Below are positions 1 to 12,355 of a DNA stretch of 64,000 nt, piece by piece. A program made the position numbers and the translations under genes. The notes under the pieces were generated by a model, which searched no databases, had not been told where the DNA came from, and worked only from the letters and a program-made list of their open reading frames with translations. The DNA comes from Pleurotus ostreatus/Saccharomyces cerevisiae fusant (lineage: Eukaryota; Opisthokonta), in the NCBI GenBank assembly GCA_024196135.1, contig JAMQCK010000082.1:20661-84660 (forward strand), written 5' to 3'. Every line of letters starts with the position of its first letter. Position 1 is the stretch's first letter.

Positions 1-695
1 CTCCATATAAAACTCATGGTGTTGCTCGCTCAGCATGCTACATACAATTGACTGAGTGGAAGGAGCTATTACGACAGAAGACCTCTGCTATATCATCCTT
101 ATCTACCTTCATTTCGCAATCATAGTCGCAATGGACATCTTGCCGCCAGTTCAACGGCCGTAAACTAGTACTAATAAGCTAGCCAATAATTTCCGAAATC
201 GCCAAACGCAACGCTCTGAATACCTTGTGTAAATATATGTCGCGTCAAAGACCATGGATGTTTGTGGCGCGCGACGAGGGTCAAGTTGTGGGTCCATATA
301 ATGCATGACACGTGCCTCGCGCGAGGCGGCGGCGGACGCCGCGCCTGTGTCTGTCTCCCGCAATCATCACTGTCACGAGCCTTCAGTAATGGTCCACTCG
401 TTCTCGTTGTTGGAACTGGCTACTCCACGAATGGGCAGAGCGGATACATAGGACAAGACACAACAATGCAACGTCCGCCATCTCACATTCGCCTTGGTCG
501 CCGAGGGGCCCGCGTCGAATGAATGAGCATCTAATAACATTTCGAACCTACTGGAACGTCTCGTAATCCATGGATTACTCTGTGCTTAAACTCTAGGTGC
601 CAAGCTTCTGACGCCGCCTGACCCTTTCGGCGCCTATCGAAGCGATGACTCTATCGATAGGCTTACAGCAGAGGGTCACCTTCGTTCCTGCTACC
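1..695. other. Intergenic region left of the BTB gene, no gene seen
   Basis: Only short open frames without family resemblance or matching splice sites occur here. The stretch immediately before position 696 is the presumed promoter and 5' leader of the first BTB gene. I see no RNA gene or mobile element. Confidence 0.5.
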
Positions 696-1714
696 ATGTC
701 TGAAGAGAAAATGACTGAAGGGGATACGTCGCCAGAGGCTGTTGACCGCCAGTCACCACGATGTACGTTTTCTCTACCGCTGCAGGTTCAAAATAAATCC
801 TGAACATCGACGCGACTATCTAGTCGCGTCTACCGACAGGGATATCATCGTCTTCCGCTCGAGGGATGGGACCCTCTTCAACATTCACTCCTGTAACCTG
901 CGCTGCACAACAGACGGTCCACTTGCCGAAAACTTTACCGCTGTTCCGGGAGAGAAGGTTCAGCTGCCGGAGAACGCGGCGACACTGGAGATGTTGTTTG
1001 GATTTGTCTATCCGAGCCTTCATCCATCTCTCGTCGATATACCATTCGCCAGATTTGCAGCCGTCGCCGAGGCCGCAGAGAAGTATCACGTAGCGCCGGC
1101 GAGAACTGTATGTCGGATCATCATCCAAGTATCGTGAGTCTTCATGAGCGCTTGTTGACGGGCGTTTTGGCTGATAGCTTATAGAGCGCTCTACAAGGAA
1201 CATCCCCTCGAAATACTCGAGTTCGCTTTTCGCCATGATCACAGCGATCTCCTCGATCTCGCGGCACCATATTCTTTGAAAGCGGAGGTGAGGAAGGCTC
1301 GACAGACCCTACCCTTGCCTCTCTTTGCTGCCTGGGTGCGTATCCTCTCATGTGGCAGCTCTGGGCTGATCAGTGTCCTATAAGGTTGACTACCGGCAGG
1401 CGTTTAACGATGCCTTCTGGTGCTCCGGCATACGCTTTCGCGACTTTCACCCAGGCAGTAAGAATTCGTGCTCGTATTGGCCAGAAGTGGTCTTCGCTGT
1501 CGATAAGGAGTTGGAAACTCAGAGGGGGCTCTCCGCTTTGTTTACCGATCCAGATGCTTGTTTTGGAGCGGGAAGTGTGCAGAGCAGGCGATGTAACGTG
1601 AAGCAAGACAGCGATACCGGCTGTTCTAATCAGCTATCAGAGTGGAAGGAGTGCTTCATCAGGGAAAGATCATCCTTACTGCCATTGTCGCGTATCTTCG
1701 CCTGTACAGAGTAA
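696..1714 (+). CDS. BTB/POZ domain protein, copy 1
   Basis: The model joins 696-762, 824-1133, 1185-1335 and 1385-1714 (858 nt, 285 aa), and all phases agree. The start ATG opens MSEEKMTEGD. Exon 2 carries the BTB core: DIIVFRSRDGTLFNIHSCNL, then LEMLFGFVYPSLHPSL and AEAAEKYHVAPA, which is the agaricomycete BTB pattern in which an exposed-residue strand is followed by the FVYP helix. Exon 3 encodes a helical extension (LEILEFAFRHDHSDLLDLAAP) that follows the BTB fold in this family. BTB proteins dimerise and often recruit partners to Cul3 ligases, but the target is not predictable here. A paralogue on the opposite strand at 6.7-7.7 kb has the same exon lengths (67, 310 and 151 nt). The last exon is less conserved, so the C-terminus could extend further. 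Confidence 0.85.
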
Positions 1715-1769
1715 TTGCACACAATGATACACCGAGATTACCATCGTATACTCTCTCGCGTCCCTGATC

Positions 1770-4700
1770 CTACCCTTCAAACCAGCCCTCCTCCCACAAC
1801 CACTCCGCATACGGCTCCAACTCCACTATCTTGAACCTCTCCTCGATCTCCACCCCTTTCGACCGCTGCCTCTCCTCATCCAGCATCGCCCGCCAAGCCC
1901 CGCTGAGACCGCCCGCCCATGCGACGAGCTCTACAGTCCACCCCCTCCTCAAGGCCGCCCGGACCGTGCCCGGGAAACCCGCCGCGCGCACATCAGCCCC
2001 ACTAGATCCGGCATCATTGCCAGCAAACGCGCTGAAAGGAGGATAGTCTCCTGGATTCCCGTCTCCCGTCGCGAGCACGATCGTCCCGCCGGGCGGCGCG
2101 GGGTGGAGTGCGGCTTCGGCGAGCGAGACAGAGGTTCTCTTGTTTAGGTTGCCATCCGCGCTCAAGAACGCGCGCATTGCTTCCTCCTCGGCCTCCGCCA
2201 TTGCTTGGTGCAGTTTGAGCTGCAGGAGCTCGTCGACGCCCTGCTCGCGGTACTTCAGCCGGCTCGGCGTACCGCTGCCGCTCCCACTACCTTCACCTGC
2301 CGCGGCAGCTCTGCTGGCGCCGACTCCCATTCTCCCGTCTCCCGTGGCTATCGCTCGCGCATCGCCCATCGATGTCCCGCGGGCGTGCCCGGGTTTCCTA
2401 CGCCCCGTCATAACCGACGGGCTGGTGTTGGTATGCTGCAACACGCCGTGCGCGTTCCCCACGCTTCCGAAGCGCGTATGTCGGCTCTTCACCGGGCTCG
2501 CGTGACGCGTCGTCTGCGTCGTCACCGGTCGGTCGACGCTCGCATGTCGCCGGTGCTTCCCCTCCTTGTCCTTCGACACCGCGTACCGCGTCTCCTTTCC
2601 CGCCCCATTCACGCCCTCCGCGTACCAGCTCGCGCGCTTGCTCTTCGTCGGCGAGCGGCTTACTCTATCGTGTCGCTCTTCGTAGTGCCCAACATCTGCA
2701 TCCTGCCGCACCTCGACCTCCACGGGTACGCGACGGAACACTGTCACTCGATACCCCGCCTCTCTCGCGCCCTCCATGGGCTGGTAGAGCGGGCTGCTGG
2801 CCACGCACTCGCGCCATCGACATGGTCGACCGCGCTCAAGAATGAGCGCGAGGGCGGCATGCGAGAGATGCCGAGTAGGGCGGCGGGTCAGAGGTGTAGC
2901 AGCACCAGTTGTCGTCAGAGACATAGCGCCGTTCTTATTGTTAGTTGGTATCTGCGGCAGCGGACGCCCGCGCGGCGGCGTCGCAGGCAGCGCGCTAGGA
3001 AGAAGGGCGCCCTTCTTCAAGGGCGATCCAGGAGGTACAGGCGCGGTGCTCCTGTTCTTAACTTTCGCGTCCTTATTGTCGCTGCTGCTCTCTGCTATGG
3101 GATTCTTCGGCCGCTTTCTGGGCGAGTTCTGGCCGCTATCGTGAGAGCGCTTGCTATCGGTGCGCCCGCGCGTCGGGCGGGTCTTCTTGAGCCAATTGAG
3201 GAGACCGATGAGGATGTTGGAGCTGCGGAGGAAGGTCAGCAAGGGCGGTTACAGGAGGCATCGAGACGAAAGGTGAAGAGCTGGACATTCGTTATGCAAC
3301 AAACGCATAGAAGGAATACATAGTCGCGCAGAAGAAATTCTGACAATAAAACACTCACTGGTCAATGAATACATGTACCACCGGATCCTCACTCGTCCCC
3401 ACCAATGGCGCGCCAGCATCCATATCCACGCCGACATCCATCCCCGCGACCGGACCCAGAGCCAGTCGATGCGCCTGCGCCTCCAACGCGCTCGCGGCCG
3501 CGGGGAAGGCACGAGTAAGCTGCGCGGCGAGGCCGGTGAGGCGGAGAGCGCGAGCTTTGACCGGGTCTGGCGGCGTAGTTGTCGAATTCATATTGTGTGG
3601 TGTAGTCGTATGCGTCGACACCTCGACGCTATGCGCGCGGCCCTTCAGCTTGCGGCGGCGCGCGGGGGTAGCTGGCGACGTCGCAGCCTCGAGCACGCCG
3701 TGCGTGACGTTCAGCAATCCCGCCGCCGAGCCACCGGTCGTAGAACCGATAACCGTCGAAGAGCCGGATAGCAACGTTGGCGTTGACTTCGATGCGTGCG
3801 AAGACAGCGCGGACGCGAGGCGCGAGGTCTTCCTCGCCTTCTTCGCCAACGCGCTGCTTGATGACAAGTGCTTGCCCGCGCTGTCCGTGCTCAAACCCTT
3901 GCTCGCGCTGCTAGTGCTAATCCCCTTGCTCACGCTCCCCGAGCTCACCCCCTTCCCAGCACTACTGGACGACACCACCGCGGGCGCCGACGACGAGCTG
4001 TCGTCCGCGTCTTCGCCCGTGTCAACAGCGGCGAGCACCGTCTTCTTCCGCTTGTGCCGCCGGCGCTGCCGGGACGCGAGCGCTTCTTGGAGCTGGCGAT
4101 AGCCCTCGGGGAGGTCAATGATGGGCGGAGCGGTCCGGCCATCGCGCCCGTCCGATGTTGGGATGTAACCATCGGGTGCACGAATGCGACCTTCAGGTGC
4201 GGAGGCTGCGGCATCCGCTTCCGCATCCACCGCACTTGAGTTCAACCTCGCCTCTCGCTGCGCCGCCGCGCGCGTGCGCTCCGCGGCGAGGAAGGACAAT
4301 ACCTCGTCGAGGTAGCCCAGAGAGGGTCGCGTGGCATCGTCCTCCGCGACGCTGTCCGTGCCGTCCGTGGCGGAGGACGCGTCATCGTAGGCGCCGAGGT
4401 TATCATAGCCTCCACGCACGTCACGCACGCCACGATATTCCTCCGCGATGAGGATCGTGCGACCTCCCTCCTCCTCTTCATCATCCTCTTCCTCGACCCC
4501 TTCTTCCTCCGTCTCCTCATCCTCCTCATCTTCGTCTTCGTCTTCTTCCGTTCCATCCTCCTCCTCCTCTGTACCCCCCTCTTCTTCTTCTTCCACCTCT
4601 TCTTCTTCCTCCTCCGTAACAGACAAACTCTCCGTCCCACCCTCCGCAGTCGACGTCGGCGTCGCGGACCGCGGCGGCGAGGGCGCGCCAGATGACGCGG

Positions 4701-5820
4701 TGTGCACCTCGAGCTCGATGCTGGCGGCGTAGGATGAAGGAGTGAATGCATCGGAGTCGCGATTCGGTGTGAAGGCACCCCGACCCACTATGTCCGTCGG
4801 TGTAAGGGTGTCCAACTGGATGCTCGTCGTACGTGCGCTCAAGCTCGTCTTCTGCGCGTTCGAGCTTGTCGTCTGCGCGTTCGAGCTTGTCGTGAGCGCA
4901 TTCGAGTCCACGCTCGCCGTATACGCGTGATGACCGACGGGCGCAAAGCGATCCGGGTACGCCGACGCGAGAACTTCCCGGTCCATCAACGCCAGAGCTT
5001 CCGGGTCCACGCTCGCCGTGCGCGATTCTAAGTACTGCGCAATCGGCTGCCTCGCCCACACCGTGCTGAAGTCCGGGGAGTCTGTCGAGCGCGGCGCGAG
5101 GGAGGAAAGGATAGTGGACTGGCGGTCGCGGTCGGTGCTGGTGCGCGACTGATCGGTAGAGGCGAGCTCGCGGCCTATGCTGGCGGGGTCCCGGTCTGTT
5201 GTCGTTGAAGTGACACGGTCATGATCCGTGCTAGCGTGGTCGCGGTCCGAGGTGGCCAGGTCGCGGTCGGTGGGGACAAGTAAGGATGAAAGGCCATCGT
5301 CGCTGGATCCTTGGACGCGCAGTAGTCGCTGCGAGACCGAGTGTAGGTGGGTGAACTCGCGGAAGACGCTCTGAAAGGCGCCGAGGTCGGGAATTTCTGG
5401 TGGTGTTTTGTGTCCGAGGAGAAGAGTGACGCACGGGTAGGCGGAGCAGGGGAAGGTGCGCGGTGACCGATGTGGCGTCAAAGGAGTCGTTCAGAGGAGT
5501 CCGAGTATGGATCAGGGTGGTTGAGGAGCAGCAAGGCGAGCCGTACGCAGTACAGGGGATGGAGGAGGAGGAGCAAGCGTCAGTAAGAAGTTCACTGGCA
5601 TGTACTGTATCCACGCACCGTCTGACGTCGCCTCGCTCGCCTGCGAATTGATCGAGAACGGGCTTATAGGTGTCGGCGACATCGTCGTGCTCCCCGAGCT
5701 CGACCTATGCATCCCGTAGGGTGGCGTAGAGCCATAAGCGCCGCGCGGCGAGCTCGAAGGGGGCGCCCCGTGTGGCGCGCGCGGAGGTGGCGTCGTATGT
5801 ATCGTGCTTGGTGGGTGCAT
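1770..5820 (-). CDS. NYN (PIN-like) domain protein with long disordered insert
   Basis: The model joins, in transcript order, 5820-5547, 5396-3359 and 3222-1770 (3765 nt, 1254 aa). The second junction rejoins VVHVFID with HSNILIGLLNWL, restoring the first beta strand and catalytic-type aspartate of a NYN domain. The C-terminus supplies the rest: helix GVDELLQLKLHQAM, the second acidic motif LATGDGN, GTVRAALRRGWTVELVAWAG and FKIVELEPYAEWLWEEG. NYN domains are Mg-dependent RNase-like folds acting in RNA turnover. Between the halves lies an insert of several hundred residues rich in Ser, Arg and Pro. Upstream, residues about 100-760 are low-complexity, with repeated TDRD/STD motifs, a run of nearly pure Glu/Asp and Ser-rich tracts. 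The N-terminal stretch YPCVTLLLGHK looks ordered but falls inside the 150-nt first intron as modelled, so the 5' splicing is the weakest part. Intron 2 is 136 nt. Confidence 0.75.
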
Positions 5821-6662
5821 TCCTGTTGTACAACGTCGACAGTCGGGATAAAAGGCGAGCGTATAGATAGTCCTGTCCTTGTTCTATTGTTCCTTGTCTG
5901 TGATGCTATCCGCTATGATGTCGGCGGCCCGAGCGCGAGATGCTGTGATGGCCTGAAGCTGCGGCCGGTCTTGTTGGTGGTGTTTATGTCCGGTATTGTA
6001 CAATGTCGTTCGGTTTCATTTACAGGTCTAGGAGAACAGCGAAGGGAGCGAGATTAAGAGATATTATACCGGGCTATGTTGCTAGAGATGACTGTGCGAG
6101 AGAAGAAACCGATGCCCGCCACCGTCTATCGCGCGCCACGCGCATTCCATCGGCGCGCCACGTGCCTTGCGTCATGCATGTGGGAGCTGTACATATGGAC
6201 CCATACCCAGCTCGTCTGGAGAGATTTGGATCATTCCAACGCTCGACTTAGGAGAGCGCGAACACTCAGAGAAAGCAGTGTCATTCATCTTCAGATGCCT
6301 GCTGGTTTCGAAATTGAGGGGAGTAGGAAGAGGGCAAAGCACATACTTAATCTCTCCGTGGGGTACGTGGGGTCTCACCAGAAGAGTCGGAGGACGAGAT
6401 CGTAGCATAGGAACCACAGCGTCAAGCCTATAGAGGAGCTTCCTTCACCAGGTACGAGAGCAAGGAAAGGGCAGTCGGACTTTTCGCCAGCATGGACGAA
6501 GTCCGAGGACCGCAAGACAGTGCCACCGCTTCGCACACCCTCTACCAGGGACAGACATTCCCAGCTCAGTTCGGAAGATAGGCTTGACTATATATTCTCC
6601 CAGATGCCGATCTGACGCAAGCTAAGCATTTCGCAGCTTGCCTCGTATATATACATATATTA
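5821..6662. other. Intergenic, no gene seen
   Basis: This lies between the start of the minus-strand NYN gene and the stop of the second BTB gene. Open frames are short and unrelated to known families. It presumably contains the NYN promoter. Confidence 0.5.
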
Positions 6663-7707
6663 CTACTGATTAAGTCCGGACAAAATTGATGACAGGCTCG
6701 GCAGACCTGACAGCATTTCCTGGAATTGTGCCTTCCACAATGCCAACTTCGGCACGCATCCGGTGGCGCTACTGTCTATGTAATGGATGGTATCACAGCC
6801 CACCCTTTCTGCTACGTCCTGGAATAAAGCATCTGCATCCATAAAGATATTCATGCCCCGCACAGACACTCTTCGCTCGAGGCCGAGAACAACGCGCGGC
6901 CACGCTTGACAGTCTTTGTATGTTGACTCATATTTGTGCATGACTCCAAGTCGAAAATTGTCGCATCCTGTGCGGAAGGCGTCCAATCGAGCGTCTCGAT
7001 ATATGACCTATTCAATCGCATCAGCCTGTGAAGAATAGTGCTGAGGAGTTCGCACCCAGGCCGCGAAGAGAGGCAGTGGCAATGCCTCGCACGCATTTGT
7101 AGTCGGGACGTCGAGAGAATATGTGACTGCCTGATCAAGAAGGTCTTCATGTCCGTGCCGATAAGCGTACGCCATTATAAGTAAAGGATCGTCTTTGAAA
7201 AACGCTCTTGCGTATCGTCAATGTCCCTTCACTCACGGCGTGAATGTGCTATCCGGCTGTCACTCACCTTATCTCGATGACGAAGGCGCACACAGCCAAG
7301 GCCGGCGCGACACGATACTTCTCTGCCGCCTCTGCGAACTTCAAGAGTTCCTCGATTGGGAGCTTCTTCAACGACGGATACGCTCCAGGGTAGACGAAGG
7401 CGAAGAGTGTCTCGAGTGTCTTCGCGTCTTCGGTGAGTTGCACGACCTCGGTCGGAGTGGAAGGAAAGTCCTCAGCGAAAGGTCCGTCTGTAGTGCATCT
7501 CAGGTTGCTGCGGTGGATGTTGAAGAGGGTGCCGTCGCTCGAGCGGAATACGATGACATCGTCGCCGGTCGAAGAGACTGGGGTGCGCATTTTCGACGGC
7601 GGTCAGCCCTGGCACGAATAGAAGTGACAAGACGACGCACATCGCGACGACTGACTGTCGCCCTTCTCTAAGTCAGGAGCTCCTGCAGCTGCGTTGTAAT
7701 AAGCCAT
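6663..7707 (-). CDS. BTB/POZ domain protein, copy 2
   Basis: In transcript order the exons are 7707-7641, 7577-7268, 7206-7056 and 7007-6663 (873 nt, 290 aa), with all phases closed. Exon 1 encodes MAYYNAAAGAPDLEKGDSQ. Exon 2 holds the BTB core, with DVIVFRSSDGTLFNIHRSNL, ETLFAFVYPGAYPSL and AEAAEKYRVAPALAVCAFV. Exon 3 gives AYRHGHEDLLDQAVTYSLDV and LPLPLFAAW. Exon 4 encodes a Cys-containing tail (GCDNFRLG, DCQAW, GCDTIHY). Exons 1-3 are the same lengths as those of the plus-strand copy at 696-1714, and all three introns have the same phase, so the two are recent paralogues. The fourth exons differ most. Function is that of a dimerising BTB protein of unknown partner. Confidence 0.88.
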
Positions 7708-8598
7708 GGTGGATGGAGGGAGGAGACGCGGCGTCGTTGTCGTAAGCCAATCGATACGGCGGGCGTTGAGCGTCTTCTCGATAGGCGCCGAGATAATCAT
7801 ATTCGGCCAAATCCAGCACGGGTAGGTCATATGCGCCGAGCATACCGGAGCTGAGCGTCATGCCACACGCCCGAGCCTCTCTGCGCCGGCTTCGATTTTC
7901 TAGTACAAGATACCCGGTTGGATTGACGACCATTGCCATCGTGGGAGCCACGTCCGTACAATGTAAGTCATGATTGAGACAGCCCCAGAGCGTAGACACA
8001 GGTGACTTGCGACAACGAGTATAAGGCCAAGAGAAGATAACTGCTCAATGGGGAAGCCCGGAACTATATGGCTCCTCGGCGAATGCCGGACACGAGGCAT
8101 GCTGGGCGTGCGAGACGTGCTCGATGCCTCTCCTTCCAGTCTTCGACAACCTCTGAAACCAACTAGGATGGACAACTACCTTGCGAAAGGCGCCTTGATG
8201 AGGAATATCGGACATGAGGCTAACGCTTAACGTCGGGGCGACGCGCAAGGTCAGGGCCTTCAGGCGCAGTTCTTTCACGTTCCGGCCTTTCCTGTAGGAG
8301 ACCCTAGCATGGATTCACTTGGGTCTTTTGGAATGCAGAGTAGGCGGCGGGGCCTCGTTGCCGACCCTTTTATCGATCGCCCATGCCCATGAAGACAGGC
8401 ATGGTCTGATCACATGATGGCAACGTTTTGTTGATATCGGAGCCCGCCGCGCTTTGCTGTGCTTGCTTATGTACACTTTTCTCGCACTCAACTCCTCTTG
8501 TCCCAAACCGCCACCTTCACCTCTGCGTCAGACGCTCTCCCGAAACCTTTCTTCCCCACCCCTATCTCTTGTTCCCACACGCTTCGCTCAGAGCAATC
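7708..8598. other. Intergenic with unassigned coding-like fragment
   Basis: No complete gene is recognised. A minus-strand fragment around 8290-8160 reads NVKELRLKALTLRVAPTLSV, which resembles a leucine-rich or BTB-tail strand, but it has no start, no continuation and no convincing partner exon. It may be a gene relic. The rest is the divergent promoter region of the second BTB gene and the gene starting at 8599. Confidence 0.3.
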
Positions 8599-10565
8599 AT
8601 GGATCGCCAACCTCAGGCGCTCACAAGAAACGGCTCCTTCAAGATTTGGTCCGCAGAGCAGTCCAGGCCACGCTTGCCTTCCATCGCTGACGAAGATTAC
8701 TTTCCCAACAAACAACTCTACCGCACAGGTCACCTGTACCGCGCAGGGGTATCGATCTGGCAAACTATGGCGCGCAACCTACGCCGCGAAGGCTTCCCAT
8801 ACGACGGGCCACTCGCATACACCAAAGGTGATCGTCCCGCGCTTCTTCTGTATCATCGAGTTCCGGCAGGCGGTCGGCCTATATGTGTTGTCTTCCTGCT
8901 CGCGACGTTCGGTGGCATAGAAAAGGACGAGATCCCGAGCTCTTTCCAACCATTCCTCGTTCGCACGCGCCCAGCGTGCGCGAGATACAAGGACACGCCA
9001 CTCTTGGACACGGACCCCGTGCCCATCCACAACTGGAACAGGTGGGATAGCTACATTATTGCCCTCCCTATTGAGCTCGATGACTCCGCCATCGACACCT
9101 CGCAATTGAAGTCGTGGACGATCGGACAAGATAGGACATGGATCAGCCGCGAGTGGCTCAAGCACCTGCGAGAATTGGCGTCCAAGAACGCGGAGAAGCT
9201 CGGAGCAATATGCGAGGGAGATCCTGAGTTCATCACGCGAGCTTGGAATGAGATGGTGCGCGGCATGACCTCGTCGCGCGGTGTCTTTTGCTCATTCTTT
9301 GTCTTCAACAGATTGCCGCGAGAGGATCGGAGCGTCGTCTGCCTCCGATTATCTGTACCCAACCTTCAAAGTCTTTCTCTTCCGCCGGTTATACAGCTCT
9401 GGAAGCCTGCGCTCGGTCTTACCTGAACGCCGCCATCTTGCAATACGGTCTCGAGCCTATAGCGGTCGACCTCCTCCCCCTCGACGTGCACGGCATCCTG
9501 GACTACCTCGAGGCCCGCAAAGCGAATGCCAATGGCTCCGGAGCTCTCGTGCCCTACAAACCTCGATACACCGAAGCCGCGCAAGAATTAGAAGAAGGCG
9601 AAATCCCCGGAATCACGATGGATCTTGAGCTTCGTGCCGCGCGGATCCTGGAAGGCGAAGACCTTGACAAGCTGTTCTCAGATTGGCCCATCAAGTTCGA
9701 CGACGGTGAGGTTCCCGGTCTTCGTATGGCCACGTCTCGGAAGATGATGGCTGCTTCGTCGTCGTCGGCAATGGAGATTGTGTCGCCGTCAATAGCGTAC
9801 CCGTCCACGCCGGTCAAGTGCTCGTTCGCGCGGAACGAGGGCCCATTCACGCCGACAAATGGTCCATTCACGCCGATGCAATACACCCCATCTCAATATA
9901 CGCCAAGCCAAGCCTTATACACGCCCCAACCGCTACAGGCGCCTCTTGTCGAGCACGACATCCCGCCGGAAGTCGAGGAGCGCTTATTGGAGCGACGCAA
10001 GTTGCGCAAACTACGGGAGCAGGCGCTGGCTACGCGCAAGAGCCTTCTTTCCGCGCGCAAGGACCAATGTACCTCGACGCGCAAGGGCCAAGATCCATCG
10101 ACGCGCAATGGCCAAGATCCATTGGCGCATAAAGGCGAAGGTCTGTCCACGATCATGGAAGAGGGCCCGTCGACGACGACGTCTCCCGACCGCTGGAGAC
10201 CGCCACCGCCTCCTGACCGCAGGCGGCGCACGAACGCGACGCCGAGGACACCCATGAAGGCGATAACGAATACTTCGACGGACGCGACAACAACTTCGCC
10301 GATGGATATAACACCGCAGACCCCCAAGCGCGGCAATGAATCGGCGTGCATTCCTTGGACGCCGGAGACGCCGACGCCTTTGACACGTTCGCGCTCGATA
10401 TGCGAATCACCGACGCGTCCAACGCTCAGGCGGACGCCCTCAACGCTCAAGAAGACATCCTCGTCGTCCTCCTTCAAGGCTCCGTCGCTCACCTCGCGCG
10501 GGCAGGGTCATTACACGCCGTACCCCAAGCTGTCCAAGGCACGACAAGTCGAGCGGCCTGAGTGA
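8599..10565 (+). CDS. KGxRPA-family protein (unnamed), copy 1
   Basis: Exons are 8599-9255 and 9312-10565 (1911 nt, 636 aa) with a 56-nt phase-0 intron right after a Met codon. The N-terminal domain (residues about 40-220) carries YTKGDRPALLLYHRV, then VVFLLATFG and WDSYIIALPIEL. The same blocks, and the same intron position after a Met codon, recur in the genes at 42468-44551 and 47417-48382, which defines a family of three in this window. I know no name for it. The C-terminal half is low-complexity: tandem PFTP/QYTPSQ motifs, a Lys-rich charged stretch, repeated GQDPSTRNGQDP-type units, and many T/S-P sites typical of disordered, phosphorylated tails. A predicted helical charged segment (PPEVEERLLERRKLRKLREQ) sits between. 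The order of strands around RPALLL recalls the PemK/MazF barrel, but this is only a suggestion. Confidence 0.8.
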
Positions 10566-11400
10566 CTACAAGATGGCGTGTTTGAATATGCTCGTGAGGC
10601 GCTTTGGAAGTCGGTCGCGCGAAGGATTACCGCTTCCATCGCGCTCAGCGGGGCTTCGTCCTTCGTTCTGCCCAGCGCACCTCCCTCGCCTCCTTCGAAG
10701 TTCTTGCCACTCGTTGCTCAAGCGTACTTCGGACATCTGCTTCAACCGAAGGCAGAACCGCCTACGCAAGCGTTGATTCTCCGTCACCTTCAGTAGTTCA
10801 ATTCGCCACCGTCTGCATCAAGGCTTGTCAGGGAATCATCTGCATAGCCGCCTTCATCGTTCTGCTAATGTGCCCCAATTTCCTACTCACATATTCCAAT
10901 CCTTCTCATTTATCATTTCTTCTCACCTGTGCCATAGCACAATTGAATCGCCGCCGTACTCACTCATTCTCGTCTCCCTACACTCATCCGTCTACTTTAT
11001 TTTTTGTGCCCCGATTTTCTGCATTTAGCCTGAGGATTGTCATCTACTAGTAGTCTACCCGAAGTTAGGCAGTCGACCTACTCTGTACATATGCTCTCGG
11101 TCTCATTCTCAATGAACCAGTCACTCCTTTGTATTTATGCATGAATGCTCGCGCGGCGCGAGAGAATCGCAACATGGGGAGAGTGCGTGATGCGTGACAT
11201 TATCATTCACGTGCGTGTGGAACCCGGATAATCTGTGGCGCACCCCATGTCGCGACCTCTGTCGATGAGCCACGGCGCGCCAGCGCGGAAAATGTAGCCA
11301 GCGACATGAGAATTCCTCAACATTAAGGGGTATACACGATCTCATAATGCAGGAGGCGCTGACCGTAGCCCCAGCACCGCCTCATGCTAGGCCATACCGT
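10566..11400. other. 3' flank of KGxRPA gene copy 1, no gene
   Basis: This is AT-richer sequence with short frames only. It includes the likely terminator region of the preceding gene and the edge of the repeat array. No CAATG-periodic modules are visible before about 11.4 kb. Confidence 0.5.
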
Positions 11401-12234
11401 TCGTGCTTAGGTTGACCTCGCCGTCGTGTTCGTACCAGGCCAGCTGCGCGTACTACGCTGCAGCCAAGTGCTACGCAATATGAACGAAGTCGCTCCACTG
11501 GATATGGTCACTGACTCTTGACAGAGGTTTGGATCCGAGTCCTTCGACGACGCGCCACCGCCCTTGCACCTCGGGTAGCTTCCATTGTCCTCAGCATGCA
11601 CAGCGCAATGACTCGAACAATGCTGAGCTCGGCACCGAGACTTCTGGTGAAGTTTGAGCGGAGTTCGAAAGACGACACACATAAGCGGTGCGTGCTCGGG
11701 ATTTGATGGGCACGCCCTCTTGTCTCTTACCCTCATCTGCGCCACCACCACCCTGACCTTTCCCTCTTCCAGCCTCGACATACCGGTCTCGTCACGCGCA
11801 CCGATGATTCGACGACTTGAAGCGCCGTCAACGCACTCGCGGGCTAGCCCAATGCGACGACGAGGGGTGCGCTCAATGGTCCGTGGTTCCACATTCCTTC
11901 GGGCTCTCCGGGCTGACCGTCGACCTTAGTTCTCGTCAAGAACCAGCTTTCAAAGCCTGCGCAGCTCAGGAGCGCCAATGCTCGCGCGAGTGTACCCAAT
12001 GCCACAGCGGATGGGCAGCTCATTGGTGCGCCGTGCGAATGATCAGCGTGCTCACGCTCCTCAGCCCCACGACGCCTCGCAGGTGCATTTTTATCACGCA
12101 ATCTCGTGCTCGTCTCATACTGCGATGCCTCCCACAGCCCGAAGGTACGCTACTCGATCGCTCGACGTGTTCGCGTCACTGACTTTGTTTTCCCCAGCTC
12201 AACATCCAGCCACTTGGCCAGCACTTACCGACGC

Positions 12235-12355
12235 TACGCAAGCGCGTCAATGCCGGTGCCGTGCAAGAGCATCTATGCCGATGCCATCCAAGAACATCGA
12301 TGTCCATGCCACGCAAGAGCATCAATGCCGATGCCGCGCAAGAGCATCAATGCAC
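12235..12355 (+). repeat. 25-nt tandem repeat cluster
   Basis: About five copies of ATGCCGATGCCACGCAAGAG followed by CATCA. Because 25 is not divisible by three, the reading frame rotates each copy and all three translations stay open (RASMPMPRKSI, NADATQEHQC, RCHARASM). The same element recurs in nearly every unit and is the probable seed of the longer modules. Confidence 0.75.

Noticed and set aside
2205..3323. 372-codon plus-strand open frame
   Set aside because: Arg-rich shadow antisense to the NYN gene, whose own frame makes domain sense.
12235..12355. CRISPR-like array of 25-nt repeats
   Set aside because: The repeats are directly adjacent, with no unique spacers, and the genome is eukaryotic.
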